Shown: piece by piece, positions 23,462 through 32,036 of the stretch | How the letters are laid out: each line of letters starts with the position of its first letter | Numbering within the stretch: the stretch's first letter is position 1 | DNA from: an uncultured Blautia sp. | Lineage (GTDB): Bacteria; Bacillota; Clostridia; Lachnospirales; Lachnospiraceae | Assembly (NCBI GenBank): GCA_946545475.1 | Contig: CAMNNO010000007.1 | Span: forward strand, 1-37,930 | Direction: 5' to 3' | DNA: 37,930 nucleotides | Made by a program: the position numbers and the translations under genes | Notes under the pieces: model-generated | The model's input: the letters and a program-made list of their open reading frames with translations, nothing else | What the model was told of the DNA's origin: nothing | Database searches by the model: none

Positions 23462-23539
23462 GCAGCCCCGGCGGCGCAGCGCGCGTCCGCCGGCTGCATA
23501 AAGCCGAACACAGGCCGGAGAGAGACACATCTCCTCCGG
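23462..23539 (+). promoter_or_regulatory. Hairpins in the rpsS-rplV spacer
   Basis: GCAGC/GCTGC and GGCGG/CCGCC form one bipartite hairpin at 23462-23497. CCGGAG/CTCCGG forms a second at 23515-23539. The ribosome site AAAGGAGG for rplV lies beyond them. No T-run and no promoter were seen. Confidence 0.5.
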
Positions 23540-23578
23540 GGACCAGATATTGATTAAGACGAAAGGAGGCACTTTAAA

Positions 23579-23968
23579 ATGGCAAAGGGACACAGAAGCC
23601 AGATTAAAAGAGCCAGAAATGAGAGTAATAAAGAGACCAGGCCGTATGCCAAGTTATCTTATGCCCGGATTTCCGTTACGAAGGCCTGCTTCGTACTGGA
23701 TGCGATCCGCGGCAAAGATGTTCAGACGGCTCTTGGCATCCTTACCTATAATCCCCGTTACGCGTCCAGCGTCTTTAAGAAGCTCCTTGAATCCGCCATT
23801 GCCAATGCGGAGAACAACAAGGGCCTTAACGCTGCCAACCTTTACATCGCCGCGTGCTATGCCGACAAGGGACCGACGATGAAGAGGATCCAGCCCCGCG
23901 CTCAGGGCCGCGCCTATCGGATCGAGAAGAGGACGAGCCATATTACCATCGTCCTGGATGAAAGATAA
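23579..23968 (+). CDS. rplV: 50S ribosomal protein L22
   Basis: 129 aa, with about 17 N-terminal residues beyond the typical protein (basic, [16 protein letters not shown]). L22 has a globular domain on the surface and a beta-hairpin lining the exit tunnel near the macrolide site. [20 protein letters not shown] near residue 24 and the hairpin block [20 protein letters not shown] near 88-107 are clear. It starts at ATG 23579 after AAAGGAGG and ends 11 bp before rpsC. Confidence 0.96.
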   Translation: MAKGHRSQIKRARNESNKETRPYAKLSYARISVTKACFVLDAIRGKDVQTALGILTYNPRYASSVFKKLLESAIANAENNKGLNAANLYIAACYADKGPTMKRIQPRAQGRAYRIEKRTSHITIVLDER

Positions 23969-23979
23969 GGAGGAAAAAT

Positions 23980-24636
23980 ATGGGACAGAAAGTTAATCCG
24001 CATGGCCTTAGGATCGGCGTTATCAAGGATTGGGATTCCAGATGGTATGCGGAGTCTGATTTTGCCGATAACCTGGTTGAAGACTATAACCTCCGCAAGT
24101 TTCTGAAGAAGAAACTCTACAGCGCCGGTGTTTCCAGGATTGAGATCGAGAGAGCATCCGAACGCGTTAAGCTTGTCATTTCCACCGCAAAGCCCGGCAT
24201 CATCATCGGCAAGGGCGGCGCTGAGATCGAGAAGCTGAAAGCCGAACTCTCCCAGTTTACCAATAAGAAAGTTATCCTCGACATCAAAGAGATCAAGAGG
24301 CCGGACAGGGATGCTCAGCTTGTGGCCGAAAACATTGCCCAGCAGCTTGAGAACCGTATTTCCTTCCGCCGCGCCATGAAGTCCACCATGCAGAGGACCA
24401 TGAAGGCTGGCGCCCTTGGCATCAAGACCGCCGTTTCCGGTCGTCTTGGCGGTGCTGATATGGCCCGCAGCGAGTTCTACAGCGAAGGCACCATCCCGCT
24501 GCAGACGCTTCGCGCTGACATTGACTACGGATTCGCTGAAGCAGACACCACCTACGGCAAGGTAGGCGTAAAAGCATGGGTCTACAATGGCGAAGTACTT
24601 CCTGGAAAAGGAAACAAGGAAGGGAGCGATAAATAA
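23980..24636 (+). CDS. rpsC: 30S ribosomal protein S3
   Basis: 218 aa, standard length. S3 lines the mRNA entry channel. [20 protein letters not shown] begins the protein. The KH domain carries [19 protein letters not shown] near residues 68-86. The C-terminal domain includes [20 protein letters not shown]. The start follows AAGGAGG. The stop overlaps the rplP start by one base, implying coupled translation. Confidence 0.97.
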   Translation: MGQKVNPHGLRIGVIKDWDSRWYAESDFADNLVEDYNLRKFLKKKLYSAGVSRIEIERASERVKLVISTAKPGIIIGKGGAEIEKLKAELSQFTNKKVILDIKEIKRPDRDAQLVAENIAQQLENRISFRRAMKSTMQRTMKAGALGIKTAVSGRLGGADMARSEFYSEGTIPLQTLRADIDYGFAEADTTYGKVGVKAWVYNGEVLPGKGNKEGSDK

Positions 24637-25073
24637 TGTTAATGCCCAAGAGAGTAAAACGTCGTAAGCAGTTCCGCGGCACCATGAGGGGCAAAGCCCA
24701 GAGGGGCAACGTCATCAACTATGGTGATTTTGGCCTTGTGGCAACGGAACCCTGCTGGATCAAGTCCAACCAGATCGAGGCGGCCCGTGTTGCCATGACC
24801 CGTTACATCAAGCGTGGTGGTAAGGTCTGGATCAAGATCTTCCCGGATAAGCCCGTTACCGCGAAACCGGCTGAAACCCGTATGGGTTCCGGCAAGGGCA
24901 CCCTGGAATACTGGGTAGCCGTTGTCAAGCCCGGCCGCGTCATGTTCGAGATCGCAGGCGTTACCGATGATATCGCTCACGAAGCATTGCGTCTTGCCAT
25001 GCACAAGTTACCTTGCAAATGTAAAATCGTTTCTCGTGCAGACTTAGAAGGCGGTGATAACAGTGAAGAGTAA
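24636..25073 (+). CDS. rplP: 50S ribosomal protein L16
   Basis: 145 aa. L16 contacts the A-site tRNA elbow and is needed for the peptidyl transferase region to mature. [20 protein letters not shown] is the classic start. [20 protein letters not shown] near residues 47-66, then [19 protein letters not shown] near 87 complete the signature. The ATG at 24636 overlaps the rpsC stop. The gene's end overlaps rpmC by 11 nt if rpmC starts at the GTG at 25063. Confidence 0.97.
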   Translation: MLMPKRVKRRKQFRGTMRGKAQRGNVINYGDFGLVATEPCWIKSNQIEAARVAMTRYIKRGGKVWIKIFPDKPVTAKPAETRMGSGKGTLEYWVAVVKPGRVMFEIAGVTDDIAHEALRLAMHKLPCKCKIVSRADLEGGDNSEE

Positions 25074-25272
25074 TAAATTCGTAGAAGAATTGAGAGCCAA
25101 GACGGCGGATGAGCTTAACCAGGATCTGGTGGCTGCCAAGAAAGAACTGTTTAACCTTAGATTCCAGAATGCCACCAATCAGATCGAGAATACCGTGCGC
25201 ATCCGGGAAGTCCGCAGAAATATCGCCAGGATTCAGACAGTGATCACTGAAAAGGCAAGTGCTTCCAGATAA
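25063..25272 (+). CDS. rpmC: 50S ribosomal protein L29 (GTG start)
   Basis: 69 aa from GTG 25063. L29 is a two-helix protein near the tunnel exit beside L23. [20 protein letters not shown] and [18 protein letters not shown] near residues 27-44 are diagnostic, followed by [17 protein letters not shown]. An in-frame GTG at 25054 would add three residues. The 25063 start is preferred because AAGGCGG is well placed and the family begins M-K-x-N-K/x. It overlaps the rplP end by 11 nt. Confidence 0.93.
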   Translation: MKSNKFVEELRAKTADELNQDLVAAKKELFNLRFQNATNQIENTVRIREVRRNIARIQTVITEKASASR

Positions 25273-25287
25273 TAGGAGGAATTAGTC

Positions 25288-25542
25288 GTGGAAAGAAACC
25301 TTAGAAAGACCCGCGTGGGGAAGGTTGTCAGCAATAAGATGGATAAGACCATCGTTGTTGCCATTGAGGACCATATCAAGCATCCCCTTTATAAAAAGAT
25401 CGTTAAGAGAACCTATAAGCTGAAAGCCCATGACGCTAACAACGAGTGCAGCATCGGCGATACTGTCAAGGTCATGGAGACCAGGCCGCTGTCCAAGGAC
25501 AAGAGATGGAGACTGGTAGAGATCGTCGAAAAAGTGAAATAA
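25288..25542 (+). CDS. rpsQ: 30S ribosomal protein S17 (GTG start)
   Basis: 84 aa, OB-fold primary binder of the 16S 5' domain. [20 protein letters not shown] opens the protein. [20 protein letters not shown] and [20 protein letters not shown] near residues 51-70 are the S17 signature. The start is GTG 25288, eight bases after AGGAGG. It lies 15 bp after rpmC and 13 bp before rplN. Confidence 0.96.
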   Translation: MERNLRKTRVGKVVSNKMDKTIVVAIEDHIKHPLYKKIVKRTYKLKAHDANNECSIGDTVKVMETRPLSKDKRWRLVEIVEKVK

Positions 25543-25555
25543 GGAGGATACCAGT

Positions 25556-25924
25556 ATGATTCAGCAGGAAACAAGACTGAAGGTTGCGGATAACACTGGT
25601 GCAAAAGAAATCCTTTGTATTCGTGTTATGGGCGGCTCCACCAGAAGATATGCCAACATCGGTGATGTGATCGTTGCCACTGTCAAAGACGCAACGCCAG
25701 GCGGCGTTGTCAAGAAGGGCGATGTGGTCAAGGCTGTCGTGGTCCGTTCCGTGAAGGGTGCCCATCGCCATGATGGCTCCTATATCCGCTTTGATGAGAA
25801 CGCAGCAGTTATTATCAAGGATGACCTGACTCCCAGAGGAACCCGTATCTTTGGGCCGGTTGCCAGAGAGCTTCGTGAGAAGAAGTTTATGAAGATCGTT
25901 TCCCTGGCTCCGGAAGTATTATAA
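25556..25924 (+). CDS. rplN: 50S ribosomal protein L14
   Basis: 122 aa, exact family length. L14 forms inter-subunit bridges with 16S rRNA and, with L19, part of the subunit interface. [20 protein letters not shown] opens the protein. The signature [20 protein letters not shown] near residues 39-58 and [18 protein letters not shown] near 97-114 are intact. The ATG at 25556 follows AAGGAGG. Confidence 0.97.
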   Translation: MIQQETRLKVADNTGAKEILCIRVMGGSTRRYANIGDVIVATVKDATPGGVVKKGDVVKAVVVRSVKGAHRHDGSYIRFDENAAVIIKDDLTPRGTRIFGPVARELREKKFMKIVSLAPEVL

Positions 25925-25937
25925 TGGAGGATGCCCT

Positions 25938-26249
25938 ATGTCGATGATGAAGATTAAAAAAGGCGATACCGTTACGGTCATCGCCGGTAAAGATAAAGGC
26001 AAAGAAGGCAAGGTCCTCTCTGTCGTTAAGAAGGACAACAAAGTCATTGTCCAGAACATCAATATGGTAAACAAGCATTCCAAACCCTCCGCAGCCAATC
26101 CCAACGGCGGTATCGTCAGCATGGAAGCTCCCATTGACATCTCCAATGTCATGATCCTGGACGGCGGCAAGAAGACCCGCGTCGGCTTCCGCGTTGAGAA
26201 CGGCAAGAAGGTTCGCGTGGCCAAGGCTACCGGCCACGTGCTGGACTAA
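25938..26249 (+). CDS. rplX: 50S ribosomal protein L24
   Basis: 103 aa. L24 is one of the two assembly-initiator proteins of the 50S subunit. The KOW motif lies in [20 protein letters not shown] with GKVLSVV (residues 4-30). [20 protein letters not shown] near 46-65 follows. Three in-frame ATG codons (25938, 25944, 25947) are possible; 25938 is given because it is best spaced from TGGAGG. The gap to rplE is 22 bp. Confidence 0.95.
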   Translation: MSMMKIKKGDTVTVIAGKDKGKEGKVLSVVKKDNKVIVQNINMVNKHSKPSAANPNGGIVSMEAPIDISNVMILDGGKKTRVGFRVENGKKVRVAKATGHVLD

Positions 26250-26271
26250 AGAGGAAGGGAGGCGTAAATAA

Positions 26272-26814
26272 ATGAGCAGCAGATTAAAAGAACAGTATAA
26301 GAACGAGATCATGGATGCCATGACCAAGAAGTTTGGTTATAAGAACGTCATGCAGATCCCGAAGCTTGAGAAGATCGTTGTCAACATGGGTGTTGGTGAA
26401 GCCAAGGAGAACGCCAAGCTCCTGGATTCCGCCATGGCTGACATGGAGCTGATCACCGGCCAGAAGGCTATTGCCACCAAGGCCAAGAAATCCGTCGCTA
26501 ACTTCAAGATCCGTGAAGGCATGACCATCGGCTGCAAGACCACCCTGCGCGGCGACAAGATGTATGAATTTGCCGATCGCCTGATCAACCTGGCTCTTCC
26601 CCGTGTCCGTGACTTCCGCGGCGTTAACCCCAATGCCTTCGACGGCAGAGGCAACTATGCCCTGGGCATCAAGGAACAGCTGATCTTCCCGGAAGTGGAA
26701 TATGACAAGGTGGACAAGGTCCGCGGCATGGACATCATCTTCGTGACCAGCGCCAAGACCGATGAAGAGGCCCGCGAACTGTTAAGGCTCTTCAATATGC
26801 CCTTTGCTAAATAA
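26272..26814 (+). CDS. rplE: 50S ribosomal protein L5
   Basis: 180 aa, standard length. L5 binds 5S rRNA and contacts P-site tRNA and S13. [20 protein letters not shown] opens the protein. [20 protein letters not shown] near residues 27-46 and [19 protein letters not shown] are diagnostic. [13 protein letters not shown] near 130 follows. It starts at ATG 26272, eleven bases after a GGGAGG site. It ends 15 bp before rpsN. Confidence 0.97.
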   Translation: MSSRLKEQYKNEIMDAMTKKFGYKNVMQIPKLEKIVVNMGVGEAKENAKLLDSAMADMELITGQKAIATKAKKSVANFKIREGMTIGCKTTLRGDKMYEFADRLINLALPRVRDFRGVNPNAFDGRGNYALGIKEQLIFPEVEYDKVDKVRGMDIIFVTSAKTDEEARELLRLFNMPFAK

Positions 26815-26829
26815 TAGGAGGAAACATTC

Positions 26830-27015
26830 ATGGCTAAGACAGCAATGAAAATCAAACAGCAGCGCGGCTCCAAGTTCTCCACAAGAGAATATACCCGCTG
26901 CAGGATCTGCGGCCGTCCTCATGCTTATCTGCGCAAATACGGCATCTGCAGGATCTGCTTCCGCGAACTGGCTTACAAGGGCCAGATCCCGGGCGTAAAA
27001 AAAGCTTCCTGGTAA
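26830..27015 (+). CDS. rpsN: 30S ribosomal protein S14, zinc-binding type
   Basis: 61 aa, the short C+ (type Z) form used by many Bacillota. Two CxxC pairs, CRIC near residues 24-27 and CRIC near 40-43, enclose [12 protein letters not shown] and coordinate zinc. S14 lies in the 30S head near the decoding site. The N-terminus is [26 protein letters not shown] precedes the ATG. Because this form needs zinc, many relatives keep a zinc-free paralogue elsewhere; none is in the window. Confidence 0.97.
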   Translation: MAKTAMKIKQQRGSKFSTREYTRCRICGRPHAYLRKYGICRICFRELAYKGQIPGVKKASW

Positions 27016-27091
27016 TTTATAGATCAATATACAGATAACAAAACACATATTTTTTATAACTGGCATGTCAAGTCTAAAGGAGGATACTAAC

Positions 27092-27493
27092 ATGACAATG
27101 AGCGATCCCATTGCGGATATGCTGACCCGCATCCGCAACGCAAACACCGCAAAACATGATACTGTTGACGTTCCCGCTTCCAAGATGAAGATCGCTATCG
27201 CGAACATTCTTCTTGATGAAGGCTATATTACCAAGTACGATCTGATTGAAGAGGGCGTTGTGCGCACGATCCGCATCACCCTTAAGTATGGCGAAGACAA
27301 GAACGAGAAGATCATCACCGGCCTTAAGCGCATCAGCAAGCCCGGTCTTCGGCAGTACGCCGGCAAGGATGCCCTTCCCAGGGTTCTGGGCGGTCTTGGC
27401 GTAGCCATCATTTCGACCAACAAGGGCGTTATCACCGACCGCGAAGCCAGGAAGCTTCATGTGGGCGGCGAAGTCCTCGCCTATGTATGGTAA
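27092..27493 (+). CDS. rpsH: 30S ribosomal protein S8
   Basis: 133 aa from ATG 27092. S8 binds helix 21 of 16S rRNA and in Escherichia coli represses the spc operon. [20 protein letters not shown] opens the protein. [20 protein letters not shown] near residues 80-99 and [20 protein letters not shown] near 105-124 are diagnostic. An in-frame ATG at 27065 lies upstream, but AAAGGAGG at 27077-27084 fits only the 27092 start. It is followed by a mosaic repeat. Confidence 0.97.
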   Translation: MTMSDPIADMLTRIRNANTAKHDTVDVPASKMKIAIANILLDEGYITKYDLIEEGVVRTIRITLKYGEDKNEKIITGLKRISKPGLRQYAGKDALPRVLGGLGVAIISTNKGVITDREARKLHVGGEVLAYVW

Positions 27494-27513
27494 TTTTGAG
27501 GATCCGTCCATTT

Positions 27514-27590
27514 TATAGTATGCGCGCGAGCTAAAGATTCGGCGCAGCAGGCGAACAGAACGAGAGATGTTCTGAGCGCTTACTATATAT
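27514..27590 (+). repeat. Mosaic intergenic repeat, copy 4, degenerate (upstream of rplF)
   Basis: Contains TTATAGTATGCGCGCGAG and ATTCGGCGCAGCAGGCGAAC, matching the start of copies 1 and 5. A different small hairpin follows (CAGAAC with GTTCTG), then TACTATATATAC. The middle of the module is deleted, and about 70 bp of unremarkable spacer remains before rplF. Confidence 0.7.
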
Positions 27591-27663
27591 ACTGCCTGAA
27601 AGGCTGAAAACAGAGGGGCCGCAGGCGCCTCTCCGACAATTTAAGTATTAGGAGGACAAATAA

Positions 27664-28203
27664 ATGTCACGAATTGGCAGACTTCCGGTTCCTGTTCCCG
27701 CTGGCGTAGACGTAAAGATCGCTGAGGGAAATGTGGTGACCGTTAAGGGACCCAAGGGAACTCTGGAAAGGACGCTTCCCACTGAGATGGAAATCAAGCT
27801 CGAAGATGGTCATGTGCTGGTCGCAAGGCCCAATGACCTCAAGAGAATGAAAGCACTCCATGGTCTGACCAGGAGCCTTATCCACAACATGGTGGTCGGT
27901 GTCAGCGAAGGCTACACCAAGACCCTGGAGATTAATGGTGTTGGCTATAGAGCAGCTAAGGCTGGCAACAAGCTTACCCTGAACCTTGGTTATTCTCACC
28001 CGATCGAGATGACGGATCCCGAAGGGATCTCTTCCGCCGTTGACGGAAATAAGATCGTTGTAACCGGAATCGACAAAGAAAAGGTTGGCCAGTATGCCGC
28101 AGACATCCGTGAGAAGAGAGGTCCGGAACCCTACAAGGGCAAGGGCATCAAGTATTCGGATGAGGTTATCCGCCGCAAGGTTGGTAAGACTGGCAAGAAA
28201 TAA
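27664..28203 (+). CDS. rplF: 50S ribosomal protein L6
   Basis: 179 aa, standard length. L6 lies near the sarcin-ricin loop and the factor-binding stalk base. [20 protein letters not shown] opens the protein. [14 protein letters not shown] is near residues 22-35. The C-terminal signature [20 protein letters not shown] near 152-171 is complete. The ATG at 27664 follows AGGAGG. The upstream 170-bp spacer contains a degenerate mosaic repeat. Confidence 0.97.
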   Translation: MSRIGRLPVPVPAGVDVKIAEGNVVTVKGPKGTLERTLPTEMEIKLEDGHVLVARPNDLKRMKALHGLTRSLIHNMVVGVSEGYTKTLEINGVGYRAAKAGNKLTLNLGYSHPIEMTDPEGISSAVDGNKIVVTGIDKEKVGQYAADIREKRGPEPYKGKGIKYSDEVIRRKVGKTGKK

Positions 28204-28222
28204 TTAAAGGGAGAGTGAGAAT

Positions 28223-28591
28223 ATGATTAGCAAAGCATCCAGGGCGGAAATTCGTCAGAATAAGCATAGAAGATTACGTCACCATTTAAATGGGACCGGA
28301 GAGACTCCCCGCCTTGCAGTCTTCCGCTCCAATAAGCATATGTACGCCCAGATTATCGATGATACCGTAGGCCGCACGCTTGTATCTGCCTCTACAGTCC
28401 AGAAGGATGTCCGCGCTGACCTTCAGTATACCGATGACACAAAGGCAGCTGCCCATCTTGGAACCGTTATTGCAAAGAAGGCACTGGAAGCCGGTATTAC
28501 GAGCGTCGTTTTTGACCGTGGCGGCTATATCTACCATGGAAAGGTCAAAGCACTCGCTGAAGCAGCCAGGGAAGCTGGCCTTCTGTTCTAA
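28223..28591 (+). CDS. rplR: 50S ribosomal protein L18
   Basis: 122 aa, standard length. L18 binds 5S rRNA with L5. [20 protein letters not shown] near residues 13-32, [20 protein letters not shown] near 35-54 and the C-terminal [20 protein letters not shown] are diagnostic. It starts at ATG 28223 after AAGGGAGAG, 19 bp after rplF, and ends 21 bp before rpsE. Confidence 0.97.
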   Translation: MISKASRAEIRQNKHRRLRHHLNGTGETPRLAVFRSNKHMYAQIIDDTVGRTLVSASTVQKDVRADLQYTDDTKAAAHLGTVIAKKALEAGITSVVFDRGGYIYHGKVKALAEAAREAGLLF

Positions 28592-28612
28592 GAGAGGGAG
28601 GAAATTACAAAG

Positions 28613-29119
28613 ATGAAGCGCAATCTTATTGATGCCAGCCAGTTAGAACTGGAAGATAAAGTAGTAGCCATCAAGCGCGTTACGAAGGTCGTTAAGGGCG
28701 GTCGTAACTTCCGCTTTACGGCCCTGGTCGTTGTCGGCGACAAGAACGGCCACGTAGGCGCCGGCCTTGGCAAAGCTGCTGAAATTCCTGAAGCTATCCG
28801 TAAGGGCAAAGAAGATGCCATGAAGAAGATGGTTACGGTAGCCAGGGATGACAACAACTCCATCACCCACGATTTCATCGGCAAGTTCGGCAGCGCCTCC
28901 ATGCTTCTCAAGAGAGCTCCCGAAGGTACCGGTATCATCGCCGGCGGCCCGGCTCGTGCAGTCGTTGAGCTTGCAGGTATCACCAACATCCGTGCCAAGT
29001 GCATGGGTTCCAGGAACAAGCAGAATGTCGTTCTTGCTACCATTCAAGGCCTCAGCCAGCTGAAGACTCCTGAAGAAGTGGCCAGGAAGCGCGGCAAAGC
29101 CGTCGACGAGATCATCTGA
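28613..29119 (+). CDS. rpsE: 30S ribosomal protein S5
   Basis: 168 aa. S5 contributes to mRNA unwinding at the entry channel and to decoding fidelity. [20 protein letters not shown] near residues 12-31 and [20 protein letters not shown] near 32-51 form the N-terminal dsRNA-binding-like domain. [20 protein letters not shown] near 102-121 is the second signature. The ATG follows GAGGGAGG. The 103-bp spacer after it holds a large hairpin and a mosaic-repeat fragment. Confidence 0.97.
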   Translation: MKRNLIDASQLELEDKVVAIKRVTKVVKGGRNFRFTALVVVGDKNGHVGAGLGKAAEIPEAIRKGKEDAMKKMVTVARDDNNSITHDFIGKFGSASMLLKRAPEGTGIIAGGPARAVVELAGITNIRAKCMGSRNKQNVVLATIQGLSQLKTPEEVARKRGKAVDEII

Positions 29120-29122
29120 TCG

Positions 29123-29141
29123 TACTCGCGAAGGCAGAAAA
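29123..29141 (-). repeat. Fragment of the mosaic repeat end module
   Basis: TACTCGCGAAGGCAGAAAA matches TACTCGCGCACGCAGAAAA in the inverted copy at 36079 with two or three differences. It is the reverse complement of the GTTCGCGAGTATA end module of copies 2 and 3. Only this end is recognisable in the rpsE-rpmD gap. Confidence 0.5.
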
Positions 29142-29150
29142 ACAGCTTCT

Positions 29151-29189
29151 GGTATAAGAGCTTCTGCCATAAGGCAGACAGCTCTTACC
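29151..29189 (+). promoter_or_regulatory. Large hairpin upstream of rpmD
   Basis: TAAGAGCT (29155-29162) pairs with AGCTCTTA (29180-29187), and inside it TCTGCC pairs with GGCAGA around ATAA, giving 14 bp with a single bulge. It sits 34 bp before the rpmD start and lacks a T-run, so termination is unlikely. Confidence 0.6.
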
Positions 29190-29222
29190 GTGAGAATATC
29201 TGGTTAATTAAGGAGAAACAAA

Positions 29223-29405
29223 ATGGCAGATAAATTAAAAATTACATTGGTCAAATCTCCGATCGGCGCCGTACCCAAGCACAGGAAGACCTGTGAAGCC
29301 ATGGGACTTACCAAGATGCACAAGACCGTGATCTTACCGGACAACGCATCCACCAGGGGCCAGATTCAGCAGATTTCCTACATGTTAAAGGTTGAGGAAG
29401 CATAA
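29223..29405 (+). CDS. rpmD: 50S ribosomal protein L30
   Basis: 60 aa, standard length. L30 is a small 50S protein with a ferredoxin-like fold. LKITLVKSPIGAVPKHRKTC near residues 5-24 and EAMGLTKMHKTVILPDNAST near 25-44 match the family. RGQIQQISYMLKVEE closes it. The ATG at 29223 follows AAGGAGA. It lies 20 bp before rplO. Confidence 0.96.
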   Translation: MADKLKITLVKSPIGAVPKHRKTCEAMGLTKMHKTVILPDNASTRGQIQQISYMLKVEEA

Positions 29406-29425
29406 ATAAATAAGGAGGTGCCAAT

Positions 29426-29860
29426 ATGGATTTATCAAACCTGAGACCTGCCGAAGGGTCCAAGCATAATGATAATTTCAGAAGAGGCCGTGGACATGGT
29501 TCCGGCAATGGCAAGACCGCCGGCAAGGGCCATAAGGGCCAGCTGGCTCGTTCGGGCCACAAGAAAGCCGGTTTCGAAGGCGGCCAGATGCCGTTATACA
29601 GGCGTCTGCCCAAGAGAGGCTTTACCAATATCAACTCTAAAGAGATCATTGCAATTAACGTCGATGTTCTGAATCGTTTTGAGGACGGCGCAGAGATTAC
29701 CGTCGACAGCTTACTTGCCTCCCGCGCTATTTCCAAGGCCGGCGATGGTGTCAAGATCCTTGGGAACGGCGAGCTGAATAAGAAGCTCAACCTCAAAGGC
29801 ATTCTTGTCAGCGGGACAGCAAAAGAAAAGATTGAAGCGGCAGGCGGTACAGTAAATTGA
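29426..29860 (+). CDS. rplO: 50S ribosomal protein L15
   Basis: 144 aa, standard length. L15 is a late-assembling 50S protein with a long unstructured N-terminal arm threading through 23S r[23 protein letters not shown] opens the protein. [20 protein letters not shown] near residues 21-40 is the glycine-rich arm. [20 protein letters not shown] and the C-terminal [11 protein letters not shown] complete it. The start follows AAGGAGGTG. The stop is 10 bp before the secY ATG. Confidence 0.97.
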   Translation: MDLSNLRPAEGSKHNDNFRRGRGHGSGNGKTAGKGHKGQLARSGHKKAGFEGGQMPLYRRLPKRGFTNINSKEIIAINVDVLNRFEDGAEITVDSLLASRAISKAGDGVKILGNGELNKKLNLKGILVSGTAKEKIEAAGGTVN

Positions 29861-29870
29861 GGTGATCCTG

Positions 29871-31187
29871 ATGTTAGAGACTGTTAAAAACCTATTCCGA
29901 GTCAAAGAGATGCGGAGAAAGCTCCTCTATGTCCTTGGGATGATCTTTGTCATCCGCTTGGGCTGCCAGCTTCCGGTCCCGGGCGTTAACCGGGCGGTTT
30001 TGCAGGAGGTCTTCAGCTCCTTCAGCGGCGAGGCCTTCAATTTCTTTGATTCCTTTACCGGTGGTTCGTTTACTCAGATGTCAATATTCGCTCTGAATAT
30101 CACACCGTACATTACATCATCCATTATCATGCAGCTCCTTACCATCGCCATTCCGGCACTGGAAGAGATGCAGAGAGATGGCGAGGAAGGCAGAAAGAAG
30201 ATCACGGCCATCACCCGTTACCTGACGGTCGGCCTGGCTGCCTTCGAGTCCATCGCCATGGCTATCGGTTTTGGCCGCCAGGGCGTTATCCCGAACATGA
30301 ACTTCCTTAAGGGAGTCGTGGTTGTGGTATGCCTGACCGCCGGTTCCGCCATGCTGATGTGGATCGGTGAGCGTATCACGGTCAAAGGCATTGGAAATGG
30401 TATTTCCATCGTCCTTGTTGTCAACATTGTATCCCGTATCCCGGCTGACTTCGTTACGCTGTATTCCCGCTTTATCGCGGGCAAGCCTGTGGCCATCGGC
30501 ATTCTGGCAGCTATCATCATCATTGCCATTATCCTTGTCGTGGTGGTCCTGGTCCTGCTGCTTAACGGCGCCGAGAGAAGGATCCCGGTTCAGTATTCCA
30601 AGAAGATGGCCGGCCGGAAAATGTACGGCGGACAGTCGTCGCATATTCCGCTCAAGGTTAACACCGCCGGTGTTATCCCCGTCATCTTTGCTTCCTCTAT
30701 CATGTCCTTCCCGAGCATTATCGCTCAGCTGCTCGGCAAGGGCAACGGCACAGGCATTGGCAGCGAGATCCTCAGGGGCCTCTCTTCCAACAACTGGTGT
30801 AATCCCGCTCAGCTGAAATACAGCTGGGGACTTATCGTATATATTGTCCTTTGCGTATTCTTCGCATACTTCTATACTTCCATTACCTTCAATCCTCTGG
30901 AAGTTGCGGACAATATTAAGAAGCAGGGCGGCTTCATCCCGGGCATCCGCCCCGGCAAGCCCACCTCCGATTACCTGACAGGCATCCTTAACTACATCAT
31001 TTTCATCGGTGCTGTTGGCCTTATCATTGTAGCGGTAATCCCCTTCTTCTTTAACGGTATCTTCGGGGCTAATGTCTCCTTCGGCGGCACCTCCATCATC
31101 ATTATCGTGGGTGTTATCCTTGAGACCATTAAGCAGATCGAGTCCCAGATGCTTGTGCGTAATTATAAGGGATTCCTTGCAAAATAA
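29871..31187 (+). CDS. secY: Preprotein translocase subunit SecY
   Basis: 438 aa integral membrane protein with ten predicted transmembrane segments, forming the protein-conducting channel with SecE and SecG. MIFVIRLGCQLPVPGVNRAV near residues 23-42 is transmembrane 1. SFTQMSIFALNITPYITSSI near 67-86 includes the plug and transmembrane 2. The cytoplasmic loops carry RRIPVQYSKKMAGRKMYGGQ and NIKKQGGFIPGIRPGKPT. The ATG at 29871 is chosen over the in-frame GTG at 29862 because GAGGTG itself is the ribosome site. Unlike many Bacillota, a terminator and a new promoter separate it from adk. Confidence 0.97.
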   Translation: MLETVKNLFRVKEMRRKLLYVLGMIFVIRLGCQLPVPGVNRAVLQEVFSSFSGEAFNFFDSFTGGSFTQMSIFALNITPYITSSIIMQLLTIAIPALEEMQRDGEEGRKKITAITRYLTVGLAAFESIAMAIGFGRQGVIPNMNFLKGVVVVVCLTAGSAMLMWIGERITVKGIGNGISIVLVVNIVSRIPADFVTLYSRFIAGKPVAIGILAAIIIIAIILVVVVLVLLLNGAERRIPVQYSKKMAGRKMYGGQSSHIPLKVNTAGVIPVIFASSIMSFPSIIAQLLGKGNGTGIGSEILRGLSSNNWCNPAQLKYSWGLIVYIVLCVFFAYFYTSITFNPLEVADNIKKQGGFIPGIRPGKPTSDYLTGILNYIIFIGAVGLIIVAVIPFFFNGIFGANVSFGGTSIIIIVGVILETIKQIESQMLVRNYKGFLAK

Positions 31188-31231
31188 CAGCAAAAGCGGC
31201 CGCCCCGCAGGGACGCGCTTCTTTTGCGGAC

Positions 31232-31261
31232 AGGGCTGCGATTATCTATCGCAGCCCTTTT
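31232..31261 (+). terminator. Intrinsic terminator after secY
   Basis: AGGGCTGCGAT and ATCGCAGCCCT form an 11-bp perfect stem with loop TATCT and a T-run. A second weaker pairing (GCAAAAG with CTTTTGC, about 31192-31228) lies just before it. Together they probably end the S10-spc transcript. Confidence 0.85.
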
Positions 31262-31291
31262 ACAATCCCAAAAAGATTTGTCAACATAAGC

Positions 31292-31321
31292 TTTTCACCA
31301 TCCGGCGAAATGTGCTATAAT
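31292..31321 (+). promoter_or_regulatory. Promoter of the adk-map-infA operon (extended -10)
   Basis: TATAAT at 31316-31321 is preceded by TGC, an extended -10. TTTTCA at 31292-31297 is the likely -35 with an 18-bp spacer. It lies 60 bp before adk and after the secY terminator. Confidence 0.75.
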
Positions 31322-31382
31322 ATCTGTCAGAAAACTGTACACGCTATATTTTTTTCTGAATAAATAAAAGGAGGGCATCATT

Positions 31383-32027
31383 ATGAAGATTATCATGCTT
31401 GGCGCACCGGGAGCAGGCAAAGGCACCCAGGCTAAGAAGATTGCCGAGAAGTATGGCATTCCGCATATTTCCACCGGCGATATCTTCCGCGCGAATATCA
31501 AAAACGGAACCGAGCTGGGCAAAAAAGCCAAAACCTTTATGGATCAGGGCCTCCTGGTTCCGGATGAGCTGACGTGCGACCTCGTGGTCGACCGCATCCA
31601 GCAGCCGGATGCCGCGCGCGGGTACGTGCTGGACGGCTTCCCCCGCACGATCCCCCAGGCCGAATGCCTTAAGGATGCCCTGGATAAGCTGGGCAGCCGG
31701 ATCGACTATGCCATTGATGTCGATGTTCCGGATGAGAACATTGTCAACCGCATGGGCGGCCGCCGGGCCTGCCTTAAGTGCGGCGCCACCTATCATATTG
31801 TCTACGCGGCTCCGAAGCAGGAAGGCATCTGCGATTCCTGCGGGGAAGCCCTTGTCCTCAGAGATGACGACAAGCCCGAGACCGTACAGAAAAGACTGAA
31901 TGTCTATCATGAGCAGACCCAGCCCCTTATCGACTATTACAACGGCCAGAACGTGCTCAGAACCGTAGACGGCACCCAGGATCTGGAGGATGTTTTCAAG
32001 CAGATCGTCCAGATCCTCGGAGAGTAA
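31383..32027 (+). CDS. adk: Adenylate kinase
   Basis: 214 aa. It catalyses ATP + AMP to 2 ADP. The P-loop is GAPGAGKGT (residues 7-15). [10 protein letters not shown] near 30-39 and [11 protein letters not shown] near 84-94 form the AMP-binding region. The LID domain is the long zinc-binding form with C130, C133, C150 and C153 (CLKC and CDSC). [13 protein letters not shown] follows. The start follows AAAGGAGG. It heads a separate transcript with map and infA, ending 9 bp before map. Confidence 0.97.
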   Translation: MKIIMLGAPGAGKGTQAKKIAEKYGIPHISTGDIFRANIKNGTELGKKAKTFMDQGLLVPDELTCDLVVDRIQQPDAARGYVLDGFPRTIPQAECLKDALDKLGSRIDYAIDVDVPDENIVNRMGGRRACLKCGATYHIVYAAPKQEGICDSCGEALVLRDDDKPETVQKRLNVYHEQTQPLIDYYNGQNVLRTVDGTQDLEDVFKQIVQILGE

Positions 32028-32036
32028 GGAGCCCCC

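Noticed and set aside
27065-27091. Upstream ATG for rpsH
   Set aside because: The AAAGGAGG site lies between it and the ATG at 27092, and S8 proteins begin at the later methionine.
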